The translations under genes and the position numbers were made by a program. DNA of 8,198 nt from assembly GCA_900765185.1 (NCBI GenBank), contig CAAFQT010000115.1, positions 1 through 8,198 on the forward strand. Reading direction: 5' to 3'. Every line of letters begins with the position of its first letter. Position 1 is the first letter of the stretch. This DNA is from an uncultured Collinsella sp. GTDB lineage: Bacteria; Actinomycetota; Coriobacteriia; Coriobacteriales; Coriobacteriaceae. Below, in pieces: positions 1 to 6,172 of the stretch. The notes under the pieces were generated by a model. It did not search any database. It saw nothing but the letters and a program-made list of their open reading frames with translations, and was not told the DNA's origin.

Positions 1-95
1 CGTCCGGGGCGGTCGGCCAGCGACCACCGGTACGGCTCAATCGTATAACCATGCAACGGAAAAGAGCCGCCCTTTCGGACGACTCAAACTGTAAT
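1..95. other. Left edge, no assignable gene
   Basis: No gene can be named here. On the plus strand, one frame runs in from the edge to a TAA at 46-48 and another to a TAA at 92-94, so either could be the tail of a gene lying to the left. On the minus strand, a frame open from 83 to the edge has a TTG at 56-54 and reads HGYTIEPYRWSLADRPG, which looks protein-like. It has no clear ribosome-binding site, so a gene start there is only a possibility. The neighbouring sequence is needed to decide. Confidence 0.2.
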
Positions 96-141
96 GGGGC
101 TATTTTGACTGCTTGCATGTGAAAGCAGTCAAAATAGCCCC
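96..141. repeat. Perfect 19-bp inverted repeat (hairpin)
   Basis: The arm GGGGCTATTTTGACTGCTT (96-114) is repeated in perfect reverse complement at 123-141, separated by an 8-base loop. Neither side carries a run of T, so it is not a classical intrinsic terminator. It lies beyond the 3' end of the minus-strand epimerase gene and may be a dispersed palindromic repeat or a transcript 3'-end structure. No direct repeat is visible at its borders. Confidence 0.7.
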
Positions 142-176
142 GTCCCAAATTAGCTGCCCCGACCCATGCATCGGAA

Positions 177-242
177 TGAGCGTGGAAAATCTCCCACTTT
201 TGGCTCGCACACGGGCTCAAAACGGGAGATCATCCACGCTCA
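177..242. repeat. 66-bp REP-like palindromic element, simple copy
   Basis: The left arm TGAGCGTGGAAAATCTCCC (177-195) and the reverse complement of 224-242 (TGAGCGTGGATGATCTCCC) match at 17 of 19 positions around a 28-base centre. The same architecture, with the same 47-bp arm offset and the same centre length, recurs at 5747-5812. That shows a repeated element family rather than a chance hairpin. It starts 26 bases beyond the stop codon of the epimerase gene, so it could end or protect that transcript. There is no T-run. Confidence 0.75.
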
Positions 243-268
243 AGTTATGACCGCTCCGTGCGGAACCC

Positions 269-1162
269 CTAGAGCAGCGTAACGCTAAAGCTGCGCTCGT
301 CCGTCTCGCCCGGCGCCAAGGTGATGGTGTTGACCTTGTGCTCGAAGACGTCGTCCTCGGTGTCCATGGTGGTGTGACCGGTCCAGGGCTCGAGCGCCAC
401 AAACGGCGCGTCGTTGGCGGCAGACCACACGCCGATGTACTTAAAGCCCTCAAAGTCGATCTTGACGCCGTGGCCCGACTTGCGACCGCGCAGCGTGAGC
501 GTGGAGCCCGGGGTATCGGTGAACATGATGGCATCGTTATCGAAGCTGCGATGCGTGATGGGCACAACGTCCGAATTGTCGGGGGCCTTGTAGGAACCCT
601 CGAACGTCATGAGACCATCGGGCGTGATGATGGGAGCCTCGTTGGTCCAAACCTCGGTAAACGCCAGCTCGTAATCCTCGAATGCCTCGTCCTCGGCACC
701 GGGAGCGGGCACGTTAAACGCAGGGTGGCCGCCCACCGAGAACGGCAGGTCCACGTCGCCGGTGTTGGTGACGGCAAAGGTCTGGGTGAGCGTGGCATCG
801 CCGGTCAGGGCGTAGGTCATGTTGAGCTTAAAGCGGAAGGGGAAGGCCTTGAGCGACTCGGGTGTGTCGGTGATCTCATAGGTTACCGAGGAGCCGTCCT
901 CGGAGACCTCGACCAGCTTGTGCTCGACGATACGTGCGATACCGTGGCGTGCCATCTCGCAGGTACCGGCGGCAGACGTTGCCGTGTTGTTGCGCAGCGA
1001 GCCCACGATGGGGAACAGAATGGGTGCGTGCTTGCCCCAAAAGGCGGGATCGCCCTGCCACAGATACTCGTTGCCGTTAAGGGCAAGGCTCGTGAGCTGG
1101 GCGCCCATGGAATCGATGGCCGCGGTGAGGCCGCCGCGCTTGATGGTGGTGACGGTGGACAT
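269..1162 (-). CDS. Aldose 1-epimerase family protein (LacX-like)
   Basis: This 297-residue protein belongs to the galactose-mutarotase-like superfamily, which interconverts alpha and beta anomers of sugars in the cytoplasm. It most resembles the LacX branch. Visible landmarks are the N-terminal strand region with LWQGDPAFWGKHAPILFPIVG (about 34-54, an acceptor-groove signature), the conserved His in ARHGIAR (H73), the likely catalytic His in SVGGHPAFN (H146), and the likely catalytic Glu in FVALEPWTG (E258). The length is normal for the family. I chose ATG at 1162 over an upstream in-frame ATG because GGAGGAAGT (1174-1166) lies at ideal distance. The gene lies 77 bp downstream of another minus-strand gene and may share its transcript; a weak TATTAT (1191-1186) could be a -10 of its own. 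The actual sugar substrate is not evident, and LacX relatives include hexose-6-phosphate mutarotases. Confidence 0.9.
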   Translation of the reverse strand: MSTVTTIKRGGLTAAIDSMGAQLTSLALNGNEYLWQGDPAFWGKHAPILFPIVGSLRNNTATSAAGTCEMARHGIARIVEHKLVEVSEDGSSVTYEITDTPESLKAFPFRFKLNMTYALTGDATLTQTFAVTNTGDVDLPFSVGGHPAFNVPAPGAEDEAFEDYELAFTEVWTNEAPIITPDGLMTFEGSYKAPDNSDVVPITHRSFDNDAIMFTDTPGSTLTLRGRKSGHGVKIDFEGFKYIGVWSAANDAPFVALEPWTGHTTMDTEDDVFEHKVNTITLAPGETDERSFSVTLL

Positions 1163-1239
1163 GCTACTTCCTCCAAAAGTAAACAATAATACCGAGGGCT
1201 ATTGTCCCACTCTTGGCTGCGGGAAGAGGCGGCACGCAA

Positions 1240-2142
1240 TTATTGAGCGTCCACGTAAAGATCGAACCCGCCCTGCGGCGTGCTGTCGACCGTATCGGGC
1301 GCCTGCGAGTTAAAGCTCACGGGAACCATGCGCTTCGAGGCGCGGAAGCGCGTGCCGTCGGTGGCGACGGGCGCCTCATCGACCGTGAGCTCGTAGTCTC
1401 CGGGCTTGAGCTCGATGCCGTCACCGTCAGAGTTGACATATTGATACTCATCGACCGCCTGCCCCTTGAGCGTGCGGCCCACGATGTGGATGAGCATCTG
1501 GCTGTCGCCGCGGGCGGTATCCCATGTCGCACCGTCCTTGACCTCGACCGACACATGCACCGAGCGCGTGCGGCTGAGCGATTGCTCGACAGACATCTCG
1601 ACCTTGGCGGCGTCTTCGCGCTGTCGTTCCACATGGCTCCAGACGCTGCCGATTGCCGAGCAGGCGATGACGCCGGCCATAAAGGCGATGAGGATGGGGC
1701 CGAGTGGCGAGCGGCGGCCCGCGTCTTCCTCACGAGCCAAGTTGGGACGATGCGTGGGGGCGGGCGCCTGGGCACCCTGCGCGGGTACGTCGAGAATGCT
1801 GAAAGACGCCGTGCTGTCAGGATCGATGGTGTGGCGCGGCTGCGGGGTCTTTGCCGGCGAGATCGACATGTCGGCCGGCTGGCTCAGCGTGGCCGTTGCA
1901 TCGGCCTTGGCCTCGTCGGCCTCTGCCTGGGCCCAAGCTTGCTCGAAGGTCAGGGGCTCGGCGGGGTCGGAAGCGGCATCATCGGATTCGGCCGTGGCGT
2001 CGCCGGCGGCCTCGGCATCAGCACCAGCCGCGCCCTCGGCATCCGCCCCATCGCTCGACTCATCACTCGTCAAAGGCTCGTCCCATTCCTCGTCCGGAGC
2101 CTCGCCTTCGCTATACCACCATTCAAAGTTATCGATATCCAT
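1240..2142 (-). CDS. Membrane-anchored protein with acidic N-terminus, unknown function
   Basis: I do not recognise the family of this 300-residue protein. Residues 1-90 are rich in Asp, Glu and Ala and look disordered (opening MDIDNFEWWYSEGEAPDEEW). Residues 91-145 are Pro/Ala-rich. A single hydrophobic segment lies at about 147-168 (LGPILIAFMAGVIACSAIGS), preceded by Arg-Arg. Residues 170-300 form the likely folded extracytoplasmic part, with strand-rich text such as RSVHVSVEVKDGATWDTA and IELKPGDYELTV. The latter resembles small beta-sandwich (PEGA or carboxypeptidase-regulatory-like) domains, but only weakly. No signal peptidase site or catalytic motif is visible. ATG at 2142 was chosen because AAAGGGGG (2158-2151) precedes it; the longer reading frame upstream looks non-coding. 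Topology is inferred as N-in, C-out. The context gives no functional link. Confidence 0.75.
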   Translation of the reverse strand: MDIDNFEWWYSEGEAPDEEWDEPLTSDESSDGADAEGAAGADAEAAGDATAESDDAASDPAEPLTFEQAWAQAEADEAKADATATLSQPADMSISPAKTPQPRHTIDPDSTASFSILDVPAQGAQAPAPTHRPNLAREEDAGRRSPLGPILIAFMAGVIACSAIGSVWSHVERQREDAAKVEMSVEQSLSRTRSVHVSVEVKDGATWDTARGDSQMLIHIVGRTLKGQAVDEYQYVNSDGDGIELKPGDYELTVDEAPVATDGTRFRASKRMVPVSFNSQAPDTVDSTPQGGFDLYVDAQ

Positions 2143-2164
2143 ACGGGGCGCCCCCTTTGGCCTC

Positions 2165-2190
2165 GCAAATAAACATTTGCTAGCCTTATA
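2165..2190 (-). promoter_or_regulatory. Candidate -10 and leader hairpin for the gene at 1240-2142
   Basis: On the minus strand TATAAG (2190-2185) could serve as a -10, though no good -35 is seen. Just downstream, GCAAAT and ATTTGC (2165-2170 and 2175-2180) form a 6-bp stem with a 4-base loop, shortly before the ribosome site at 2158-2151. The hairpin could sit in the leader RNA or be a protein-binding palindrome. Confidence 0.3.
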
Positions 2191-2229
2191 CCCGCAGATG
2201 GCACAGGCGCTCGTCCGCGCTGGACAGGA

Positions 2230-2294
2230 AAACCGTCCCAACATTCGACACTTTTCCTCGATTTCGAGATTTTCATCGATTGTTGGGACGGTTT
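2230..2294. repeat. 65-bp palindromic element with perfect 14-bp ends
   Basis: AAACCGTCCCAACA (2230-2243) is repeated in perfect reverse complement at 2281-2294. The 37-base centre has more internal symmetry (CTCGA at 2257-2261, TCGAG at 2264-2268). The element lies between two divergently transcribed genes, so it is not a transcription terminator for either. It has no T-run and no visible flanking target duplication. A small dispersed repeat, a cruciform or a regulatory site are all possible. Confidence 0.65.
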
Positions 2295-2385
2295 GGAGCG
2301 CGGTAAAGAAGCTGCCCTCTTGCCGCTATCTGATAGAGTTGCAGAGTCCCGAAACTCAGCCTTGCCCATTATTGGAGTTACCGCT

Positions 2386-3609
2386 TTGACGACCGCATCC
2401 ACCCTTTCCCCCGCTCGCACCAACCTCTGCCTAGCGCTGCTCGTGTTGTTAGGCTTTTCGCTCGGCTGCTCGGAGTTCGTGGTCATCGGCATCGAGAGCG
2501 ACCTGGCGACGGAGCTCGGCATCTCACTTGCCACCGCAGGACAGCTCATCAGCGTGTTCGCGCTCGTCTATGCCATCGCCACGCCGGCGCTCGCACTCGG
2601 TACGGGACGCTTCCGCCGGTATCAGCTACTCGTTTGCTATAGCATTATCTTTGTACTTGGCAACCTGGTCATGGCGCTGGCGCCCAACTTCCAGGTGCTG
2701 TTTGTCTCGCGCATCGTCCTGGGCTCCGTCTCGGGCGCGCTGCTGGCCGTGGGCGTGACGTACATCCCCGAGCTGCTGTCGCCGCAGCAGACTTCGCTCG
2801 TTATCTCGATTGTGTACGGAGCGTTCTCCGTGGCGATGGTCTTTGTAACCTCGATCGGCAAGTTCGTGGCCGATACGCTCGACTGGCACGTCGCCATGTA
2901 CGGTACGCTCGCCTTTGCCGTTCTGACCTGCGGGGCGCTTGTGGCGTTTATGCCGCGCGCCGGCCAAACCGACGAGCCCGCCACCTTCCGCGAACAGGCG
3001 GGTCTTTTGCGTGAGCCGAGTATTATCACCGGCATGCTCATCTTCTTGTTTGGCGTGGGATCGGTCTATGTGTTCTACGGCTACGTGACGCCCTATCTCG
3101 AGCAGGTGCTGGGCATGGGCACGGTCGAGGCCAGCACCACGCTTATGGCCTACGGCGTGTTCTGCCTCGTCTCGAACATCTTGGGCGGATGGATCGATGC
3201 GCGCTTTGGCATGAAGGCGCTGCTCGTGACGTTTGTGCTGCAGGCCGCGGCTCTGTTTGGGCTGTTTGCCGTTGGCGGCACCATGCCCCTCGCTCTTGCC
3301 TTTGTCTTTAGTCTGGCGATGCTCATGTATCTGTTCTCGGTCTCGTGCATCACGCACTTTATGGACGTGGCCCGCAGCCGCCACCCCAAATCGATGGTGC
3401 TCGCGAGCTCGGTGGAGCCCATGGCGTTTAACGTCGGTATCTCGTTTGGCACCGCGGTGGGCGGCGCCGTGGTAAGCGGGATTGGCATTGCCTACGTGGG
3501 CGCGGTTGGCGCCGCATTCTCGCTCGTAGCCTGGATACTCACGCTAGTGACGATCAAGCTGGCACGCTGGGAGCGCAAGCGGGCAGCACAATCTTCGATG
3601 CAGGCATAG
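2386..3609 (+). CDS. MFS transporter, DHA1 (AraJ/YdhP-like) efflux type
   Basis: This 407-residue major facilitator superfamily protein sits in the inner membrane and probably exports a sugar, drug or other small molecule using the proton gradient. About twelve hydrophobic segments are visible, with a central loop near residues 190-210. The N-terminal text (SLGCSEFVVIGIESDLATEL, 25-44) matches the AraJ/YdhP subgroup pattern. TM4 carries an Arg (R109) in FVSRIVLGSVSGALL, the motif B position. The loop 2-3 motif A is degenerate (LGTGRFRRYQLL), while its second-half counterpart is better kept (GGWIDARFGMKALL, 267-280). TTG at 2386 is preferred as start because GGAG (2374-2377) precedes it by 8 bases and the membrane domain begins soon after. 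An in-frame TTG at 2293 falls inside the palindromic element and is less likely. No convincing promoter is seen. The substrate is unknown. Confidence 0.9.
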   Translation: MTTASTLSPARTNLCLALLVLLGFSLGCSEFVVIGIESDLATELGISLATAGQLISVFALVYAIATPALALGTGRFRRYQLLVCYSIIFVLGNLVMALAPNFQVLFVSRIVLGSVSGALLAVGVTYIPELLSPQQTSLVISIVYGAFSVAMVFVTSIGKFVADTLDWHVAMYGTLAFAVLTCGALVAFMPRAGQTDEPATFREQAGLLREPSIITGMLIFLFGVGSVYVFYGYVTPYLEQVLGMGTVEASTTLMAYGVFCLVSNILGGWIDARFGMKALLVTFVLQAAALFGLFAVGGTMPLALAFVFSLAMLMYLFSVSCITHFMDVARSRHPKSMVLASSVEPMAFNVGISFGTAVGGAVVSGIGIAYVGAVGAAFSLVAWILTLVTIKLARWERKRAAQSSMQA

Positions 3610-3708
3610 GGGTGGGATCGAGGCAGGCGCAAGTACAGCTCAGCGCGGCGGGCGTCCGATGAAAACCACACCATACGAGCAGTGTTTATCCGCCCGCAGG
3701 CTCCAGCG

Positions 3709-3801
3709 GTTCAATTTCGTGTACTTGAAATACACGTTTTTCCACGATTTCGTGTATTTCAAGTACACGAAATTGAACTAAACTATGTATTTGAAGTACA
3801 T
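3709..3801. promoter_or_regulatory. Triple phased operator array upstream of the ATPase gene
   Basis: Three 17-bp pseudo-palindromes occur: GTGTACTTGAAATACAC (3719-3735), GTGTATTTCAAGTACAC (3752-3768) and ATGTATTTGAAGTACAT (3785-3801). Their centres are at 3727, 3760 and 3793, spaced exactly 33 bp, about three helical turns. The first two, with flanks, form a perfect 28-bp inverted repeat (3709-3736 and 3751-3778) around a 14-base centre. Copies 2 and 3 are both followed by GAAATTG. The stretch is strongly AT-rich compared with its surroundings. The third copy ends 6 bases before the ribosome site (GGAAAGG, 3808-3814), so binding there could block transcription or translation. TTGAAC (3773-3778) is a possible -35, but no matching -10 is convincing. 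Confidence 0.75.
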
Positions 3802-3821
3802 GAAATTGGAAAGGCAGCCCC

Positions 3822-5192
3822 ATGCGCAGATCAATCGAATCCGTTATCGAATCATGGGCGACAAAGGACGCCTCGCGCCCCCTCCTCATCCGTGGCGCAC
3901 GACGCGTGGGCAAAACGTACGCTGCCGAGGAAATCGGCAGACGAATCGCCGGCGATGCGTTTGTCAAACTCGACTTTCAGACCGATCTTGAGCTGATTGC
4001 CCCGCTGTTCGACTGCCCCACCGACGACGTTGACACCATCGTGGCACGAATCTCAGACTATAAACGCACCCCCATTCGCAAAGAAACCGCATTCATCCTG
4101 TTTGACGAGGTTCAGCTCTGTGAACGGGCGCTCAACTCGCTTCGCTTTTTCTCGGGTTCGGGCTGGCGCATATGCGCGACCGGCAGTCAGCTCGGCGTCG
4201 CCACGCGCAAGCGCAAGCTGCCTTTTCCCAGCGGCGTCCGCCAAGAGACCATGCATCCCATGTCGTTCGAGGAGTTTCTCTGGGCGCTCGGCGAGGAGCA
4301 GATGGCCGATGCCGTTCGTACCCACGCCGACACGCTCGAGACCTACGCCGCACACCAAGCCGCGCTCAACCTGTTTCATCGATACCAAATCGTGGGCGGC
4401 ATGCCCGCCGCCGTCAACGCATATCGCAAGACGCTTTCCATCGAAGACGCGCGCGTCGAGCAGCGCGAAATCGACGAGACCTACACCGCCGATATGACCG
4501 ACCCCGAAAACGGGATCAGCGGCGTAGCAGCGCGCAAGGTCTGGCGCTCCATTCCATCCCAGCTGCTACGATCCTCAACCAAGAAATTCAAGTACTCCGA
4601 GGTCGAACGCGGAGGCCGACGCTCAAAGCTCATCGAGCCACTCGACTGGCTCGAGGGCGCCGGCATCATATCGGTCAACAACCTGACCGAAGGCATCGAA
4701 CCTCCCCTCGTCCCCTTCGACGACGAAGACGGGAGCTTCTTTAAGGTCTATCTTCTCGATACGGGCCTCATGTTCTACAAACTCGGTATCAACCCGCGAC
4801 TCTGGCTCGACCTCAAAGAGGATTCCGCCATTGCGCTGTCTTCCGACTTTCGAGGTGCCTTGGCGGAGAACTCGGTCATGCAGGCATTTTCGGGCAATGG
4901 TTTGCAGACGTATTACTGGATGCCACCGTCGTCTTGGAAGACGAACGGCGAGCTCGATTTTCTACTTCAGACCGACCGTATGGAGATCGTTCCCGTCGAG
5001 GTAAAATCCGCACGCAACGTGCGCGCGAGAACCCTCGGGTCGTTTATGGAAAAAGCCCGGTCGCCGTATGCCTACATATTGTCCGAGAACAATTTTGCCC
5101 GCAGCGAAACCGATGACGGACGCGAGCTGCGCCACCTCCCCTTGTACGCAGCGGGCTTTATCGGAGCAAACTGTCTCAAGGCCAGTCTGTAA
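3822..5192 (+). CDS. AAA family ATPase with DUF4143-type C-terminal domain
   Basis: This 456-residue protein belongs to the AAA_14/DUF4143 group of soluble ATPases, which are widespread, often multicopy and poorly characterised. The Walker A is GARRVGKT (25-32), the Walker B FILFDEVQ (91-98) and a sensor-like segment ICATGSQLG (117-125). YQIVGGMPAAV (188-198) is a typical linker motif of the family. Residues about 234-290 look like a winged helix. The C-terminal part holds GALAEN (345-350), GELDFLL (376-382) and VPVEVKSA (390-397). The last two fit the D...ExK core of a PD-(D/E)XK nuclease fold, so DNA binding or cutting is plausible but unproven. ATG at 3822 has GGAAAGG 7 bases upstream. The gene follows the triple operator array and is 33 bp from the phosphatase gene, with which it may be co-transcribed. 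It appears intact and full length. Confidence 0.88.
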   Translation: MRRSIESVIESWATKDASRPLLIRGARRVGKTYAAEEIGRRIAGDAFVKLDFQTDLELIAPLFDCPTDDVDTIVARISDYKRTPIRKETAFILFDEVQLCERALNSLRFFSGSGWRICATGSQLGVATRKRKLPFPSGVRQETMHPMSFEEFLWALGEEQMADAVRTHADTLETYAAHQAALNLFHRYQIVGGMPAAVNAYRKTLSIEDARVEQREIDETYTADMTDPENGISGVAARKVWRSIPSQLLRSSTKKFKYSEVERGGRRSKLIEPLDWLEGAGIISVNNLTEGIEPPLVPFDDEDGSFFKVYLLDTGLMFYKLGINPRLWLDLKEDSAIALSSDFRGALAENSVMQAFSGNGLQTYYWMPPSSWKTNGELDFLLQTDRMEIVPVEVKSARNVRARTLGSFMEKARSPYAYILSENNFARSETDDGRELRHLPLYAAGFIGANCLKASL

Positions 5193-5225
5193 GCCCCGCG
5201 CAACCGCCCTGAAAGGAAACCGCTC

Positions 5226-5672
5226 ATGCAACGCATTCTGTTTATTTGCCACGGGAATATCTGTCGCTCGACGATGGCTGAGTCCGTGTTTACCGAGCTG
5301 GTGCGCCGTGCTGGGCGCGAGGCGGAATTCGTTATTGATTCCGCCGCGACCTCGACCGAGGAGATTGGCAATCCGCCGCATCATGGCACGGTTGCCAAGC
5401 TGCGCGAGGTCGGGATTCCCGTCGTTGCGCACCGCGCGCGCCAGGTTCGTCGCGCGGAGTATGGTGACTGGGACCACATCGTCTATATGGATGCCGAGAA
5501 CGCGCGCGGCCTGCGTCGCATCTTCGGCGACGATGCCGACGGCAAGATTTCGCGGCTGCTGGATTGGACCGATCGCCCCGGCGACGTCGCCGATCCCTGG
5601 TACACCGGCAACTTCGATGCCACCTACCGCGATGTGCTCGCCGGCTGCACGGCCATGCTCGAGCAACTGTAG
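5226..5672 (+). CDS. Low-molecular-weight protein-tyrosine phosphatase
   Basis: This 148-residue cytoplasmic phosphatase removes phosphate from phosphotyrosine, or possibly phosphoarginine, on proteins. The catalytic P-loop CHGNICRST sits near the N-terminus, with nucleophile C8 and phosphate-binding R14. The general acid is D123 in VADPWYTGNFD, a good match to the family's DPW/Y signature. Length and domain order are normal. ATG at 5226 is preceded by AAAGGA (5212-5217) at 8 bases. No partner tyrosine kinase is in the window, so its targets are unknown. It follows the ATPase gene by 33 bp on the same strand and probably shares that transcript. It converges with the TIGR04076 gene, separated by the compound palindromic element. 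Confidence 0.95.
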   Translation: MQRILFICHGNICRSTMAESVFTELVRRAGREAEFVIDSAATSTEEIGNPPHHGTVAKLREVGIPVVAHRARQVRRAEYGDWDHIVYMDAENARGLRRIFGDDADGKISRLLDWTDRPGDVADPWYTGNFDATYRDVLAGCTAMLEQL

Positions 5673-5717
5673 GCGCCCGGGCGGCGCGGATGCGTGAGCC
5701 ACGCCATCGGCATAAAA

Positions 5718-5841
5718 TGAGCGTGGATAATCTCCCGCATACAAATTGAGCGTGGATTTTCTCCCACTTTGAGCGTAAAACCACGCTCTAAACGGGAGAT
5801 TACCCACGCTCATTATCTTGGCGGGCGAAAATCCACGCTCG
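5718..5841. repeat. Compound REP-like element with four 19-bp arms
   Basis: Two forward arms, TGAGCGTGGATAATCTCCC (5718-5736) and TGAGCGTGGATTTTCTCCC (5747-5765), are followed by two reverse arms (5794-5812 and 5823-5841). Each pair is separated by exactly 10 bases. The inner part, 5747-5812, has the same 66-bp plan as the element at 177-242. A small stem (GAGCGT 5771-5776, ACGCTC 5783-5788) lies at its centre. It fills the gap between convergent genes, its right end lies one base from the stop codon of the TIGR04076 gene, and it could end or protect both transcripts. Confidence 0.78.
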
Positions 5842-5842
5842 A

Positions 5843-6172
5843 TTACTCGTCGACGATCTCGGCGAGCCAGACGTTCAACGTATCGACCTCGGGGCAGCAG
5901 AACTTTGCCGTGCCGGGCTCGTTGCCGGGCACGGTGCCGCCGTAGCGCAGGATGTCGATATAGGGAAAGCCCACGTGGCAGGCCATGGAGCACATCTTGC
6001 CGCGGTCGCGGTCGAAGTCGAACACGTCGCCCGGCTTGTGACCGTGGTGACAGTGGCATGCGCCCAGCTGGTCCACGCAGCTAATGCGAATACGCGGGCG
6101 CTTGCCACGCGGCGCGCCGAGCGGCTTGTTTTCGCTCGCGGGCTCGGCGCCGCCCTCGCCGGCGTTACTCAT
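5843..6172 (-). CDS. Cys-rich TIGR04076 family protein
   Basis: This 109-residue protein matches the pattern of the TIGR04076 family, small Cys-containing proteins of unknown function. The match consists of GACHCHHGHKPGDVFDF (38-54), CSMACHVGFPYIDILRYGG (61-79) and a late double Cys followed by Pro (FCCPEVDT, C92-C93). Seven Cys and five His residues make metal or iron-sulfur binding plausible, but this is inference. The first 25 residues look disordered and are probably not part of the core. Its ATG (6172-6170) overlaps the stop codon of the pyridoxal kinase gene by 8 bases (ATGAGTAA), so translation is likely coupled; no strong ribosome site of its own is visible. No signal peptide or membrane segment is seen. 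Confidence 0.8.
   Translation of the reverse strand: MSNAGEGGAEPASENKPLGAPRGKRPRIRISCVDQLGACHCHHGHKPGDVFDFDRDRGKMCSMACHVGFPYIDILRYGGTVPGNEPGTAKFCCPEVDTLNVWLAEIVDE

Noticed and set aside
338..1189. Long plus-strand reading frame opposite the epimerase gene
   Set aside because: It is antisense to a protein with clear family motifs; such frames are common in GC-rich DNA and its translation shows no family-like pattern.
1213..2172. Long plus-strand reading frame opposite the acidic membrane protein gene
   Set aside because: The minus frame has a good ribosome site, a membrane helix and coherent composition; the plus frame is Arg-rich, His-rich shadow text with no ribosome site.
2293..2385. Longer MFS start at TTG 2293
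   Set aside because: It begins inside the palindromic element without a ribosome site and adds 31 residues ahead of the first membrane helix; TTG 2386 has GGAG 8 bases upstream.
2626..3384. Minus-strand frame of about 250 codons inside the MFS gene
   Set aside because: It is His/Arg/Gln-rich shadow text opposite a clear transporter.
3610..3708. Terminator after the MFS gene
   Set aside because: No stable stem with a T-run could be found; only very short complementary stretches are present.
3719..3801. Mini CRISPR array
   Set aside because: It has only three 17-bp palindromic repeats with 16-bp spacers, ends next to a ribosome site, and has no cas genes; operator sites fit better.
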